Assembly: GCF_002885975.1 (NCBI RefSeq)
Contig: NZ_POSP01000003.1
Coordinates: 620,001-684,000 of the forward strand
Source of the DNA: Paucibacter aquatile
GTDB taxonomy: Bacteria; Pseudomonadota; Gammaproteobacteria; Burkholderiales; Burkholderiaceae_C
Reading direction: 5' to 3'
DNA: 64,000 nt
The position numbers and the translations under genes are program-made. Below the pieces are notes generated by a model. The model was not told the DNA's origin. It was given only the letters and a program-made list of their open reading frames with translations, and searched no databases. Below are positions 8,305-17,672 of this stretch, one piece after another. Numbering within the stretch: position 1 is the stretch's first letter; the number at the start of each line of letters is the position of its first letter.

Positions 8305-10218
8305 ATGGAGTTCCTGCCCGAACACATCCACAGCGAGGCCAGCCTGGCCAAGGTGGTGGCCATGTTGCGGGCCAGCCCAGTGTTCGGCGCGCTCAGCCCC
8401 GCCATCATCGACGAGCTGGCCGAGGCCATGCAGGAATGCCTGGTGCGCGGCGGCGAGACCCTGCTGCGCGAAGGCGAGGACTCCGACTCCATCATCTTCG
8501 TCATCAGCGGCGGCCTGCGCGTGACCCGGCGCGGCCCGAACGGGCAGCTGCTGCTCTACAACCAGATCCAGCCTGGCCAGAGCATTGGCGAGTTGGGCCT
8601 GATCCTGCAGCAGCCGCGCGCCCAGGACGTGACCGCCGTGCGCGACTCGCGCCTGGCCGTGCTCAGCCGCAGCGCCTACGAGGCTTTGTTGCTGCGCCAC
8701 CCCGGCGAGCTGTGTCAGGTCTTTGTGCAGGCCGTCTACGAACGCCTGCGCCCGCAGCATGACGCCCCCAGCCACCAGCGCATGGCCCAGACCTTTGCCC
8801 TGCTGCCCCTGCAGCCGGCGCTGGAATCGGACGGCTGCGCCACCGCCCTGGCCGAAGACCTGTGCCGCTGCCTGAGCCTGCAAGGCCGCGCCGCCCATGT
8901 GCGCCAGCAGGCGGCACACCCCGGCGAGCCCGCCCAGCTGCTGCTCAACGGCCAGCCGATGGCGCGCGAAGCCCTCGCGCATCTCGAAGACGAGCACGAC
9001 TTCATCGTCTACCAGGCGGCCTGCATCCCGGGCAACCTCACACAGGATGCCGGCGCGGCCAGCGCCCTTCCCTGGACCCGCTTTGCCCTGCGCCAGGCCG
9101 ATCAGCTGATCCTGCTCAGCGGCGCCCATGCCCCAGCCACGCCCAGCGTTGCCGAGCGACAGTTGCTGGCCGAGGACGGCAGCGCCGCCTTGAAACGGCA
9201 GCATCTCGTGCTGCTGCACGACGCCCACGAGGCCCAGCCCGTGCTGCCCACACCCTGGCTGCAAGGCCGCGAGCTGGAGCGCATCTATCCCCTGCGCCGC
9301 GCCCGACTGGGCGATACCCAGCGCCTGGCCCGCTTTCTCACCGGCAGTGCCCTGGGCCTGGTGCTGGGCGGCGGCGGCGCGCGCGGCTTTGCCCATCTGG
9401 GTGTGCTGCGCGCCCTGCATGAGCATGCGCTGCCGGTGGACCTGATCGCCGGCAACAGCATGGGCGCCCTGATCGCCGCGCAGTACGCTTGCGGTCACAG
9501 CCTGGACCAGATCCTGGCGCAGACGCGGCGCTTCGCCGCCGGCGGTGAGCGCCTGACCCTGCCCCTGGTGTCCCTGGTGGCTGGCCGACGGGTCGAGCGC
9601 GACCTGCGCCGCCTGTTCGGCGAGCGCCTGATCGAACAGCTCTGGCTGCCCTTCTTCGCTGCCGCCTGCAACCTCAGCGAGGGCAACACCAGCACCCTGG
9701 ACCAAGGCCCGATCTGGCGCGCCGTGCTGGCCAGCAATTCGCCGGCCGGCCTGTTCCCACCGGTGCTGCAGGGCGGCGCCCTGCTGGTGGACGGCGCCAT
9801 CCTCGACAACGTGCCGGTGCAGGCCATGCGCATGCGCCTGGGCACGCCGCTCGAGCGGCGCCGCGGCAACGGCAGCATCATTGCCGTCGATGTCGATGTG
9901 CGCGAGAACCTGCGTGCCGACCAGGGCCTGCAGCGGCTGAACAACTGGCAGGTGCTGAAGCGCTGGCTGCGCCCCGGGGCTCCAGCCGCCCCCGGAATTG
10001 CCGACATCCTCTACAGCGCCGGCCACATCGGCAGCCTGGGCCAGCGTCAGCGCGCCCGGGCCCAGGCCGACCATTACCTCGAGCCACCGGTGGCGAAGTA
10101 CCCGCTCATGGCCTACAGCCAGGGCTCCGAGATCGCCGAGCTGGGCTACCGCCACGCGATGGAACACATCGAACAATGGGATCGCACACAGCTGCTCAAT
10201 TTGAAGCCCAGGGACTGA
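8305..10218 (+). CDS. Patatin-like phospholipase with N-terminal cyclic-nucleotide-binding domain
   Basis: 637-residue cytoplasmic or membrane-associated lipid esterase, of the bacterial neuropathy-target-esterase type. Residues about 20-150 form a cNMP-binding beta-roll (LLREGEDSDSIIFVISGGLRV and QSIGELGLI stand for the usual phosphate-binding cassette). A middle region of about 190 residues follows. The patatin domain begins near residue 350: oxyanion loop GGGGARG, nucleophile Ser385 in GNSMG, and catalytic Asp496 in VDGAILDN. Both catalytic residues are present, so activity is expected. Its end overlaps the following NRPS gene by 43 bp, which suggests one transcript and a shared role in lipid handling; the substrate is unknown. 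Confidence 0.9.
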   Translation: MEFLPEHIHSEASLAKVVAMLRASPVFGALSPAIIDELAEAMQECLVRGGETLLREGEDSDSIIFVISGGLRVTRRGPNGQLLLYNQIQPGQSIGELGLILQQPRAQDVTAVRDSRLAVLSRSAYEALLLRHPGELCQVFVQAVYERLRPQHDAPSHQRMAQTFALLPLQPALESDGCATALAEDLCRCLSLQGRAAHVRQQAAHPGEPAQLLLNGQPMAREALAHLEDEHDFIVYQAACIPGNLTQDAGAASALPWTRFALRQADQLILLSGAHAPATPSVAERQLLAEDGSAALKRQHLVLLHDAHEAQPVLPTPWLQGRELERIYPLRRARLGDTQRLARFLTGSALGLVLGGGGARGFAHLGVLRALHEHALPVDLIAGNSMGALIAAQYACGHSLDQILAQTRRFAAGGERLTLPLVSLVAGRRVERDLRRLFGERLIEQLWLPFFAAACNLSEGNTSTLDQGPIWRAVLASNSPAGLFPPVLQGGALLVDGAILDNVPVQAMRMRLGTPLERRRGNGSIIAVDVDVRENLRADQGLQRLNNWQVLKRWLRPGAPAAPGIADILYSAGHIGSLGQRQRARAQADHYLEPPVAKYPLMAYSQGSEIAELGYRHAMEHIEQWDRTQLLNLKPRD

Positions 10219-13200
10219 GCGCCGGCGACCTGGCCCTCCCTGCGGCGCCCGATGCGGCACCGCGCGCCAGCGGCCGCCTGCCGCCCCCCGCAGACCTGAG
10301 CCAATCACCGCGCCTGAGCCGCCTGCTGCCACTCTCGCTGAGCCAGCGCGAAGTCTGGCTCGATCAGCGGGCCTGGCCGGGCAGCAGCCATCTCAATATC
10401 GGCGGCGGCGCCGTGCTGCGCGGCCCTCTGAACATCGCCCGCCTGCAGGCCTCGCTGCAGCTGCTGGTGGACCGGCACGAAGCCTTGCGCCTGGTGCCTC
10501 GCAGCGACGGCCAACAGCTGCTGCTGGCCACGCACCCGGCCCGGCTGGAGGTGATCGAGCTCCAGGAATCCAGTGACGCCGAAGCCGAAGCCGAAGCCGC
10601 CATGGCCCGGCACTGGAATGCCCGCATGGCCGAGCCGTTTGAGCTCGGTGAACAGCCGCCCTGGCGCTTCATCCTGCTGCGCGCCCATGCCACCCTGCAC
10701 GGCCTGAGCATCCAATTCCACCACCTGGTGATGGATGGCTGGGGCACCACCCAGCTCATGCTGGCCTGGAGCACGATCTACCAAGACCTGGGCTCGAGGG
10801 ATGACGAGAGCACCGCCTGCACGGGCAGCAATGACGATTGCAGCGTCGGCGCCAGCTACATCGCCTTCATCGAGGACTCGCAGCGCTATCGGCAATCGGC
10901 CTTGTTCGAGCGCGATGCTGGCTATTGGCAACGCGAACTGGCACCGCTGGCTGCGCCCGGCCGCAAGCCCCTGGTAGAACGACGGCGCATCGCTCACGCG
11001 CCACCAGGACCCGCCCAGTTGCCGGCTGCTCATCTGATCCAGCTGAGCCTGGAGCAGGCGCCCTATGCCGCGCTGGAGCAGCGCGCTCGCGCCGAGGGCT
11101 TGAGCAGCTTCAATGTCTTGCTGGCGGCCCTGGCGCTGTACTTCGGCCGGCTCAGCGGCCAAAGCCAGGTGCTGGTCGGTGTACCCAGCTTGAACCGCAG
11201 CGGCCAGCGCTTCCGCCACACGCCCGGCATGTTCACCGGCCTGCAATGCCTGCGCCTGGACCTCGAACGCGCCGGCACTGCCGGCGGCCTGATGCAGCAA
11301 GCGAGCGCCCAGATGCAAGCCGCATTGCGCCATGCGCGCTACCCGCTGAGCGAACTCGCCCATGCCTTGCCAGGATTGCACCTGCCGGGCCAGGGCGAGA
11401 TGCTGGAGTTGCTGCTGTCTTTCGAACGTCAAGACTACCGACTGCCCTTTGGCGAAGCGCGGCTGGAGGACTCCCGCCAACTCTTCAGTGGCCGCGCGCG
11501 CTTCCCCCTCGCGCTGACCCTGTGCGAGTTCGATGGAGGCGCCGCACCCGCCCTGGTGTTGGAGGCCAGCGGCGACTGCTTCGAGGCTGCAGAGGCCGCT
11601 CTGATGGCGCGCCGAATCTGGCATGTGGCGCGGCACCTGAGCGAATATCCCGAGTGCCCGCTGGACGCTGTGAGCCTGCTGCCCGAAGAAGAGCACTGGG
11701 CCCTGATTCACGGCCTGCACAAAGACCTGGCGTCACAGGAGGCCCCGCAGCCCTGGCTGCACCAGTTCTGCCATCAGGCCGGCTTGCAGCCCCAGGCCTG
11801 CGCCTTGGTCTGGGATGGCGCGGCTGGCACGGAGACCATGAGTTATGGCGAGCTGCTGCTACGCGGCGAAGCGCTGGCGCGACAGCTCCGCGCCCTGGGC
11901 GTCGCGCGTGAGCAGGTGGTGGCATTGGCCATGGAGCGTTCACCCGAGCTGGTGGTGGCATTGCTGGGCATCGGCCTGGCAGGCGCCGCCTTTCTACCCC
12001 TGGACCCGCAAGCCCCGGTCGCCCGCCTGAGCGGCGTGCTGATGGACAGCGGCGCACAGGCCCTGCTGCTGGACGCCGTCAGCCCATCAGGCGTCGAAGC
12101 CCTGGCCGAACTGCCGGGGCTGGGCTCGCGCTGCCTTCGTCTGCCCCTGCCTTTGCCCGAGGCGAGGGACAACGAAGCCGACGAGCTCGCTGGCGACGCC
12201 CCGAGCCACGATGTGGCCCGCCCCGAGGACCTGGCCTATGTGCTCTTCACCTCGGGCTCCACCGGGCGGCCCAAGGGCGTGATGGTTGAACACGCGGCCT
12301 TGAGCCGGCGCCTGGCCTGGCTGGCTCGTCGCTGGCAGATCACGCCGCAGGATCGTTCGATCCAGGGCACGCACCACGGCTTTGACCCGGCCCTGATCGA
12401 GCTGCTGCTGCCGCTGAGCCTGGGGGCCAGCATCGCCCTCCCCCCACCTGGGCGTTTGCATCCACGCCGACTGGCCGAGCAAATGGCCCGACATGGCGCC
12501 ACCTTCGGCGCTTTTGTGCCCAGCACGCTCGCGGGCCTGGTCGAGGCCTGGGCACAGGCCCAGCGTCAAGGCCTGCCCGCACCCAGACTGCGTGTGGCCT
12601 GCTGCGGCGGTGAGTTGCTTTCCCCCGAATTGCTGCGGCGATTCCAGTCGCTCTGCAGTGCCCAGCTCTACAACCTCTACGGCCCCACCGAGGCCTGCAT
12701 CTTCAGCACTGCCTGGCCCTGCGAACCCTCGGCCCAGCCGCCCGATGGGGATGAAGCATCCTCAGGTATTCAAGCGACTGACGTGCCCCTGGGTCGCCCA
12801 GTCGATGACACGCGCATCCATGTGCTGGACACCCTACTCCAGCCCATGCCCTTCGGCGTCAGCGGTGAAATCTACATCGGCGGGTCCGCGCTGGCTCGCG
12901 GTTATCTGGGGCGCCCCGAGCTGGACGCCCAACACTTCGTGCCCGACCCCTTCCTACCCGAACAGACCGGCGCCCGCCTGTATCGAAGCGGCGACCGAGG
13001 CTGGCTCGACCCCCAGGGTCTGCTCCACTTTGGCGGCCGACTGGACCGCCAGGTCAAGCTGCGCGGGCAGCGCATCGAGCTCGGAGACGTGGAAGCCGCC
13101 TGCCTGCACTTGCCCCTGGTACAGCAAGCCGTGGTGCAACTGCTGCAAGAGCCCGGCCCTGCCCATCTGCACGCCTGGCTGGCCGGGCCCGAGCTCCGAG

Positions 13201-14381
13201 ATGATCACCTGCCCGCACTGTGGGCCGGCCTGCGCCTGAGGCTGCCCGAGGCCATGCGGCCCAGTGGCATCACGCTGCTGCCGGAATTGCCGGTCAATGC
13301 CCAGGGCAAGTTGCTCACCAGCGCCTTGCCTCAGCCGCAGGCCAGTGATCGAAGCCCCGCATGCCCAAGCACGGGCCAACTCCGGCCGCCGCAACCCGGC
13401 ATGGAGCAGCGTCTGCTGAGCCTCTGGAGCGAAGCCCTGCCGGCCGCCGCCCAGGCAGCTGCCGCCCTAGGCCAGCATCTCGATCTGGACGCGGACTTCT
13501 TCGCGCTGGGTGGGGACTCACTGGCCGCACTCGGCATTCTGGCCAGCCTGGAGGACGAGCTGGGCCGCCGCCTGCCGCTGCAGCTGATGCAGGAGCATCC
13601 CAGCATTGCCAGCTTGGCCCGCGCCCTTCGCCGACCGCCGCGCCAACCAGGCTTGCTGCGTGCGCTGCCGGCCCGCGGACCGGGCCACTCGGCGAGCGAA
13701 CCGGTGCGGGCCCAGCTCTTTGTGGCCGCATCCGGCCACGGCGATGTGCTGCGCCTGCAGCAGCTGGCCGATGCGCTGCCAGTCGGGCTGCAACTCTTCA
13801 TGCTGCAACCGCCCCTGGACCACCGCAAGCGCAGCCTCGAAGAACTGGCCCAGCTCTATGCCGAAGCGATGGCAGCAGTGCGTGAGACGCCCCTGCCTTG
13901 CTGGCTGGCTGGCTTTTCCGTGGGCGGCGTCACGGCCCTGGCCACGGCCGCGCTGCTTCAGAAGCAAGAGCTGCCGCCGGACGGACTGATCCTGCTGGAC
14001 AGCATCCACCCCGAGGCCGTGCTGGGCGGCACCGCCTCCTGGCGCACCCTGGGCTGGCTGGTGCGCAAGCTGCACGTGCAAGACCTCAGCCTCAACGGCC
14101 GGCGCCTGGGCGCGATGTTCAGCGACCCCGGTCTGGTCAGCCAGGTACAGGCGCTGCGTGGCCATCGCTGTCAGGCGTTCGACGGGCCCGTGCTGCTGCT
14201 GCAGTCAGCCGGATTGGCGCGCTGGCAGCGCATGCTGTTCCAGGGCTGGCAGCGGCTGATGCCGCATCAGCTGCAACGCCGCCAGATCGCAGGCACCCAC
14301 GGCTCGATCTTCGAGCCCGCCCATGTCGATGATCTGGCCCGCGCCTTGTCACAGTTCATGGGGCACACTGAGGACGCATGA
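10176..14381 (+). CDS. Single-module nonribosomal peptide synthetase (C-A-PCP-TE)
   Basis: 1401-residue one-module NRPS with the domain order of EntF. Condensation domain about residues 45-470, with active-site HHLVMDG at 182-188. Adenylation domain about 515-1040: A3 LFTSGSTGRPKG at 690-701, A5 NLYGPTEA, A7 YRSGDRG, A8 GRLDRQVKLRGQRIELGDVE, A10 LPVNAQGKL. Carrier domain with phosphopantetheine Ser1115 in GGDSL. Thioesterase with Ser1248 in GFSVGG and a C-terminal His in GTHGS. All core motifs are intact. By hand alignment to GrsA the specificity residues read D-P-I-F-A-C-L-I, which I do not recognise. There is no second module, tailoring enzyme or phosphopantetheinyl transferase nearby. It overlaps the patatin gene by 43 bp and the next gene by 4 bp. 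Confidence 0.93.
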   Translation: MGSHTAAQFEAQGLSAGDLALPAAPDAAPRASGRLPPPADLSQSPRLSRLLPLSLSQREVWLDQRAWPGSSHLNIGGGAVLRGPLNIARLQASLQLLVDRHEALRLVPRSDGQQLLLATHPARLEVIELQESSDAEAEAEAAMARHWNARMAEPFELGEQPPWRFILLRAHATLHGLSIQFHHLVMDGWGTTQLMLAWSTIYQDLGSRDDESTACTGSNDDCSVGASYIAFIEDSQRYRQSALFERDAGYWQRELAPLAAPGRKPLVERRRIAHAPPGPAQLPAAHLIQLSLEQAPYAALEQRARAEGLSSFNVLLAALALYFGRLSGQSQVLVGVPSLNRSGQRFRHTPGMFTGLQCLRLDLERAGTAGGLMQQASAQMQAALRHARYPLSELAHALPGLHLPGQGEMLELLLSFERQDYRLPFGEARLEDSRQLFSGRARFPLALTLCEFDGGAAPALVLEASGDCFEAAEAALMARRIWHVARHLSEYPECPLDAVSLLPEEEHWALIHGLHKDLASQEAPQPWLHQFCHQAGLQPQACALVWDGAAGTETMSYGELLLRGEALARQLRALGVAREQVVALAMERSPELVVALLGIGLAGAAFLPLDPQAPVARLSGVLMDSGAQALLLDAVSPSGVEALAELPGLGSRCLRLPLPLPEARDNEADELAGDAPSHDVARPEDLAYVLFTSGSTGRPKGVMVEHAALSRRLAWLARRWQITPQDRSIQGTHHGFDPALIELLLPLSLGASIALPPPGRLHPRRLAEQMARHGATFGAFVPSTLAGLVEAWAQAQRQGLPAPRLRVACCGGELLSPELLRRFQSLCSAQLYNLYGPTEACIFSTAWPCEPSAQPPDGDEASSGIQATDVPLGRPVDDTRIHVLDTLLQPMPFGVSGEIYIGGSALARGYLGRPELDAQHFVPDPFLPEQTGARLYRSGDRGWLDPQGLLHFGGRLDRQVKLRGQRIELGDVEAACLHLPLVQQAVVQLLQEPGPAHLHAWLAGPELRDDHLPALWAGLRLRLPEAMRPSGITLLPELPVNAQGKLLTSALPQPQASDRSPACPSTGQLRPPQPGMEQRLLSLWSEALPAAAQAAAALGQHLDLDADFFALGGDSLAALGILASLEDELGRRLPLQLMQEHPSIASLARALRRPPRQPGLLRALPARGPGHSASEPVRAQLFVAASGHGDVLRLQQLADALPVGLQLFMLQPPLDHRKRSLEELAQLYAEAMAAVRETPLPCWLAGFSVGGVTALATAALLQKQELPPDGLILLDSIHPEAVLGGTASWRTLGWLVRKLHVQDLSLNGRRLGAMFSDPGLVSQVQALRGHRCQAFDGPVLLLQSAGLARWQRMLFQGWQRLMPHQLQRRQIAGTHGSIFEPAHVDDLARALSQFMGHTEDA

Positions 14382-15124
14382 CGCCTCATTCCCCTGCACC
14401 GCCGGGCCACGACACGACGCCGGGTGGTTCCAACCACCGCACGGACCGATCTCGCCTGCGCCGGCGCCTGCGCATGCTCTGGCTCCTGCTGGCGCTGTTG
14501 CTCAGCCTGAGCCTGATCTGGGCCCATGGCGATGGGCGAGAAGCCTTGCAAGCGCAAACCCTGCTGCCGCGCCTGCAAGCCCTGGGCCAGGCCCTGGGGC
14601 CGTTGGGGGTGATCGGCGTGATGACAATGGCTCTGGTGTTGGCCGTGCCCCTGATGCTGATGACCGTGCTGGCACTGGCGGCCCTGGGCCCGGCCCTGGG
14701 CATGACCTGTACCTTGACAGCGGGCGTGCTGGCGTCGGGGCTGAGCCACAGCATCGGCCATGGCCTGGGGCACGCCGCCTTGCGAGAACTGGCCGGCCCG
14801 CGGCTGCAGGCGATCAGCCAGGCACTGGCCGCGCGCGGCCTGATGGCCGTGATCCTGATTCGGTGGCTGCCGATTGCCCCTTTCGCCTTGGTCAATATGG
14901 TGGCCGGAGCCAGCCACATCCGACTTCGCGACATGCTGCTCGGCACCCTGCTCGGCATGCTGCCGGCCACGCTGGTCCTGGCCTTTTTCATGGATGCACT
15001 GATTCAAGCCTGGCACGAGGCCAATGCCGCCGACGGGGCACGGCTGCTGGGCGCCTTGCTACTGCTCGCCGTGGCTGCGGGCCTGCTCAGACGCTGGATG
15101 CGCCGGCGCAGACCTGAACGCTGA
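14378..15124 (+). CDS. TVP38/TMEM64-family (VTT/DedA-like) membrane protein
   Basis: 248-residue integral membrane protein. After a basic N-terminus (RSRLRRRLR near residue 30) come five to six hydrophobic segments. The VTT-domain landmarks are GLSHSIGHGLGH in the middle, then LIRWLPIAPFALVNMVAGASHIRLRDMLLGTLLGMLP, which matches the conserved R-x-x-P reentrant-loop region. Members of this superfamily are implicated in lipid flipping or scrambling. The start ATG overlaps the NRPS stop by 4 bp (ATGA), so it is translationally coupled. Its place in the operon suggests handling of the NRPS or phospholipase product at the membrane, which is inference. Confidence 0.85.
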   Translation: MTPHSPAPPGHDTTPGGSNHRTDRSRLRRRLRMLWLLLALLLSLSLIWAHGDGREALQAQTLLPRLQALGQALGPLGVIGVMTMALVLAVPLMLMTVLALAALGPALGMTCTLTAGVLASGLSHSIGHGLGHAALRELAGPRLQAISQALAARGLMAVILIRWLPIAPFALVNMVAGASHIRLRDMLLGTLLGMLPATLVLAFFMDALIQAWHEANAADGARLLGALLLLAVAAGLLRRWMRRRRPER

Positions 15125-15202
15125 AACGGCCGCGCATGCTCGGGTTGAGGCCCCGGGTTGAGGCAAGAGATGGATCAACCCGTGTCGGCAAGCCCAGAAA
15201 CG

Positions 15203-15234
15203 AAAAAACCCTCAAGCTTTCGCCTGAGGGTTTT
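15203..15234 (-). terminator. Intrinsic terminator downstream of tRNA-His
   Basis: Inverted repeat AAAACCCTCA (15205-15214) and TGAGGGTTTT (15225-15234) with a 10-nt loop. Read on the minus strand, the stem is followed by six T. It may also stop rightward reading from the NRPS operon. Confidence 0.85.
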
Positions 15235-15241
15235 CATGTTT

Positions 15242-15318
15242 TGGGGTGGCTGATGGGACTCGAACCCACGACAACAGGAATCACAATCCTGGACTCTACC
15301 AACTGAGCTACAACCACC
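15242..15318 (-). tRNA. tRNA-His (GTG)
   Basis: 77-nt cloverleaf read on the minus strand, beginning GGTGGTTGTAGC and ending with an encoded CCA. The anticodon loop carries GTG. The extra 5' G at position -1 pairs as expected for histidine tRNA. The T-arm GGTTCGAGTCC is canonical. Confidence 0.97.
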
Positions 15319-15330
15319 GTCGAGACAAAG

Positions 15331-15360
15331 ATTATAGACCGGATTTTGTGATCAGCGCAA
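15331..15360 (-). promoter_or_regulatory. Promoter of tRNA-His
   Basis: On the minus strand there is a consensus -10 TATAAT (15331-15336), an 18-bp spacer and -35 TTGCGC (15355-15360). It starts 12 bp before the tRNA. Confidence 0.75.
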
Positions 15361-15503
15361 GTCTTGATGAAAAATCTGCTGAGCCACGAAAGAACCCGGT
15401 GTCCATATCAACCTGAAGCGCTGCGAGGGCAAGCGTCTCATTGAAACGGGTGTCCAATCCAGCCGCCCGCGATCGTGGGGTGGGAGGACTGGATCGGATT
15501 GCC

Positions 15504-17417
15504 TTACTGGGCTGCCGAGGCCGCGGCTGCAGGGGCCTTGACCACGGCTTTGTAGCGGGTCTTCAGTGCATTGGAATAGGCTTGCGCTTCCACAGCCGAC
15601 CAGGCTTGGGCGTACTGCGTGGCGGCGCGCTTGACATCCACCACAGCCGGATCGCGGGCCACCACCTTGTTGATGCGGGCCAGCACATAGCTGCCATCAC
15701 CGCCGTCGATGCCAACCACGGCGGGCAACTTGCTGGCATCGGCCGACAGAATCCCTTCCAGCACCTTGCGCGGCAGATCACGCGGCAGCGCACGCGACAC
15801 CAGCACCGGCGCCTCCAGCCCGGCAGCATCCGCGGCACCGGCCTTTTGCAGCTCGGCGACGCGGGCCGTGCCCGCCTTGACGGCTTGTGCCGTGGCCAGC
15901 TGGCGAATCAGTTGGGTCTTGACCGTGTCCTTCACCTGCGCCAGCGGCAGCAGGTGCGCCGGGTTGTGCTGCACCACGCGGGCAGCAACCAACTGATTCG
16001 GGGCGGCCTCAACAGCTTCGGTGTTGCGCTTGTTGCGCAGCGAGTCGTCGCTGAACACGGCTTCCAGCAACTTCACCGAAGCCAAAGGCCCGGTCGCGCC
16101 AGGCGCGGGCTTGCGCTGCACGGTGGCGTTCAGCACATTGAGCTTGAGCTTGTCGGCCACGGGCTGCAGGCTGTCGGCCTGCTCGTAGACGCTGTTGCTG
16201 AACTGCTCAGCCACTTCAGTGAAGCGCTTTTGCGCCAGCTGCTTGCGTACCTCGGCCTCGATCTCTGCGCGCAGCGACTCGAAGCTCTTCTTTTCACCGC
16301 CTCGCACGCCGGTCAGCTGAATGATGTGGTAGCCAAACTCGGACTCGACCAGAGGGCTGATCTCTCCCTGCTTGAGTGCGTATGCGGCGTCTTCGAACGG
16401 CTTGACCATGGCGCCGCGGCCGAAGAAATCGAGATCGCCGCCATTGGCAGCCGAGCCCTCGTCCTGCGAATTCTTGCGCGCCAGATCGGCGAACTGAGCC
16501 GGGTTCTTGCGCGCTTGCGCCAGCAGGTCTTCCGCCTTGGCCTTGGCCTTCGCGCGCTCGTCCGGCTTGCCGTCCTTGTCGGTCTTGATCAGGATGTGGC
16601 TGGCGCGACGTTCCTCGGCCACGGTGTAACGCGAGGCGTTCTCGCTGTAGTACTTGCGCAGGTCTTCTTCAGTGAAGCTGACATCGGACTTGAGTGCCTC
16701 CAGATCCAGCACCAGGTACTGGATCTGAGCGTTCTCCGCCACCTGGAACTGCTGGGCGTTCTTCGGATCCTTGTAGAAGGCCTCCAACTCGGCGTCGCTG
16801 GGCGAGATGGCCGCAGCGTAGTCCTGGGCCTTGAATCGCTGCAACTGCACTTCACGCTGCTGCAGCAAGGCATCAAATGCCACGCCCGCATTGGCGCTGC
16901 TGGCCAGGCTCGAGTTGGCCAGGCCTGCAGACACCTGGCGGAGGGTCAGGTCTTGACGCAGACGTTCGACGAACATCTGCGAGCTCATGCCCTGGGCAGC
17001 CAGCAGCGACTTGTTGAGGCTGCCGTCCGGGTTGCGCAGGAAAGCGAACTGAGGATCGTTCATGAACATGGCCTGCAGGCGCTCGTCACTGACGAAGAGA
17101 TGCTGGTCCTTGGCAGCCGCTTGCAGCACACGCTCGCGCACCAGGCCATCCAGGGCCTCGCGGCGGGCTTCCGGTGAGTCCAGCAGCTTGGGGTCCAGAT
17201 TGGGCATCTGGCGGCGCAGGCGATCGGCTTGCTCGCGCTGGGCGGCATCCCATTCGGCCTGGGTGATCTTTTGACCGGCGACTGTGGCCACGCTCTTGTT
17301 GGCACCATCCATGAAGCTGGTATAGCCCTCAATCCCGACCAGGGCGAATGACGGGAGGATGAGGATCAGCAGGAGCAGCTGAAACAGGCGGTTGTGCTTA
17401 CGGACGAAATCAAACAT
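15504..17417 (-). CDS. ppiD: Peptidyl-prolyl isomerase / periplasmic folding helper PpiD
   Basis: 637-residue membrane-anchored periplasmic chaperone. ATG 17417 (MFDFVRKHNRL) has GAGG eight bases upstream and gives the conserved PpiD start; longer forms run into non-conserved sequence. Order: short cytoplasmic tail, one membrane helix (LFQLLLLILILPSFALVGI), a SurA/PpiD N-terminal helical domain (about 40-250), one parvulin domain (about 255-360; ASHILIKT, GGDLDFFGRGAMVKPFEDAAYAL, ESEFGYHIIQLT), and a long C-terminal domain ending in an alanine tail. It acts near the SecYEG exit in the family. It lies after HU and tRNA-Val, a common Burkholderiales order. Confidence 0.93.
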   Translation of the reverse strand: MFDFVRKHNRLFQLLLLILILPSFALVGIEGYTSFMDGANKSVATVAGQKITQAEWDAAQREQADRLRRQMPNLDPKLLDSPEARREALDGLVRERVLQAAAKDQHLFVSDERLQAMFMNDPQFAFLRNPDGSLNKSLLAAQGMSSQMFVERLRQDLTLRQVSAGLANSSLASSANAGVAFDALLQQREVQLQRFKAQDYAAAISPSDAELEAFYKDPKNAQQFQVAENAQIQYLVLDLEALKSDVSFTEEDLRKYYSENASRYTVAEERRASHILIKTDKDGKPDERAKAKAKAEDLLAQARKNPAQFADLARKNSQDEGSAANGGDLDFFGRGAMVKPFEDAAYALKQGEISPLVESEFGYHIIQLTGVRGGEKKSFESLRAEIEAEVRKQLAQKRFTEVAEQFSNSVYEQADSLQPVADKLKLNVLNATVQRKPAPGATGPLASVKLLEAVFSDDSLRNKRNTEAVEAAPNQLVAARVVQHNPAHLLPLAQVKDTVKTQLIRQLATAQAVKAGTARVAELQKAGAADAAGLEAPVLVSRALPRDLPRKVLEGILSADASKLPAVVGIDGGDGSYVLARINKVVARDPAVVDVKRAATQYAQAWSAVEAQAYSNALKTRYKAVVKAPAAAASAAQ

Positions 17418-17531
17418 CGAAACCTCAGACATGCAGACACGACAAAGGCGAACCGGAGTTCGCCTTTGCGTGGGATGGCCTTCTTCTAGCCAAGGCCCAC
17501 GTCCAGACAGAGTGTCGGACTGGGGCAATAC

Positions 17532-17607
17532 TGGTGGGTGCTGACGGGCTCGAACCGCCGACCTGCGCCGTGTAAAGGCGACGCTCTACCAACTGAGCTA
17601 AGCACCC
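17532..17607 (-). tRNA. tRNA-Val (TAC)
   Basis: 76-nt cloverleaf on the minus strand, starting GGGTGCTTAGC and ending ACCCACCA with encoded CCA. The seven-base loop TTTACAC gives anticodon TAC. It lies between HU (65 bp upstream) and ppiD. I found no terminator between HU and the tRNA, so they may share a transcript. Confidence 0.97.
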
Positions 17608-17672
17608 GGGAAACCGGATCAACCAACAACTACAACTTACTCAAAACTTCCAAACGGGGCTGACGCCGAACT

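Noticed and set aside
7642..10332. About 900-codon minus-strand frame opposite the patatin gene
   Set aside because: Gln/Ala/Gly/His-rich shadow of a gene with clear motifs on the other strand.
10573..10600. GCCGAA hexamer repeats in the NRPS gene
   Set aside because: In-frame Glu-Ala repeat in a loop of the condensation domain; an ordinary GC-rich microsatellite with no frameshift sign.
15141..15163. Two copies of CGGGTTGAGG, 13 bp apart, after the TVP38 gene
   Set aside because: Too short and isolated to be called a functional repeat.
15434..15503. Possible terminator after ppiD (ATCCAG/CTGGAT repeat)
   Set aside because: The arms are separated by about 30 nt and no T-run follows on the minus strand.
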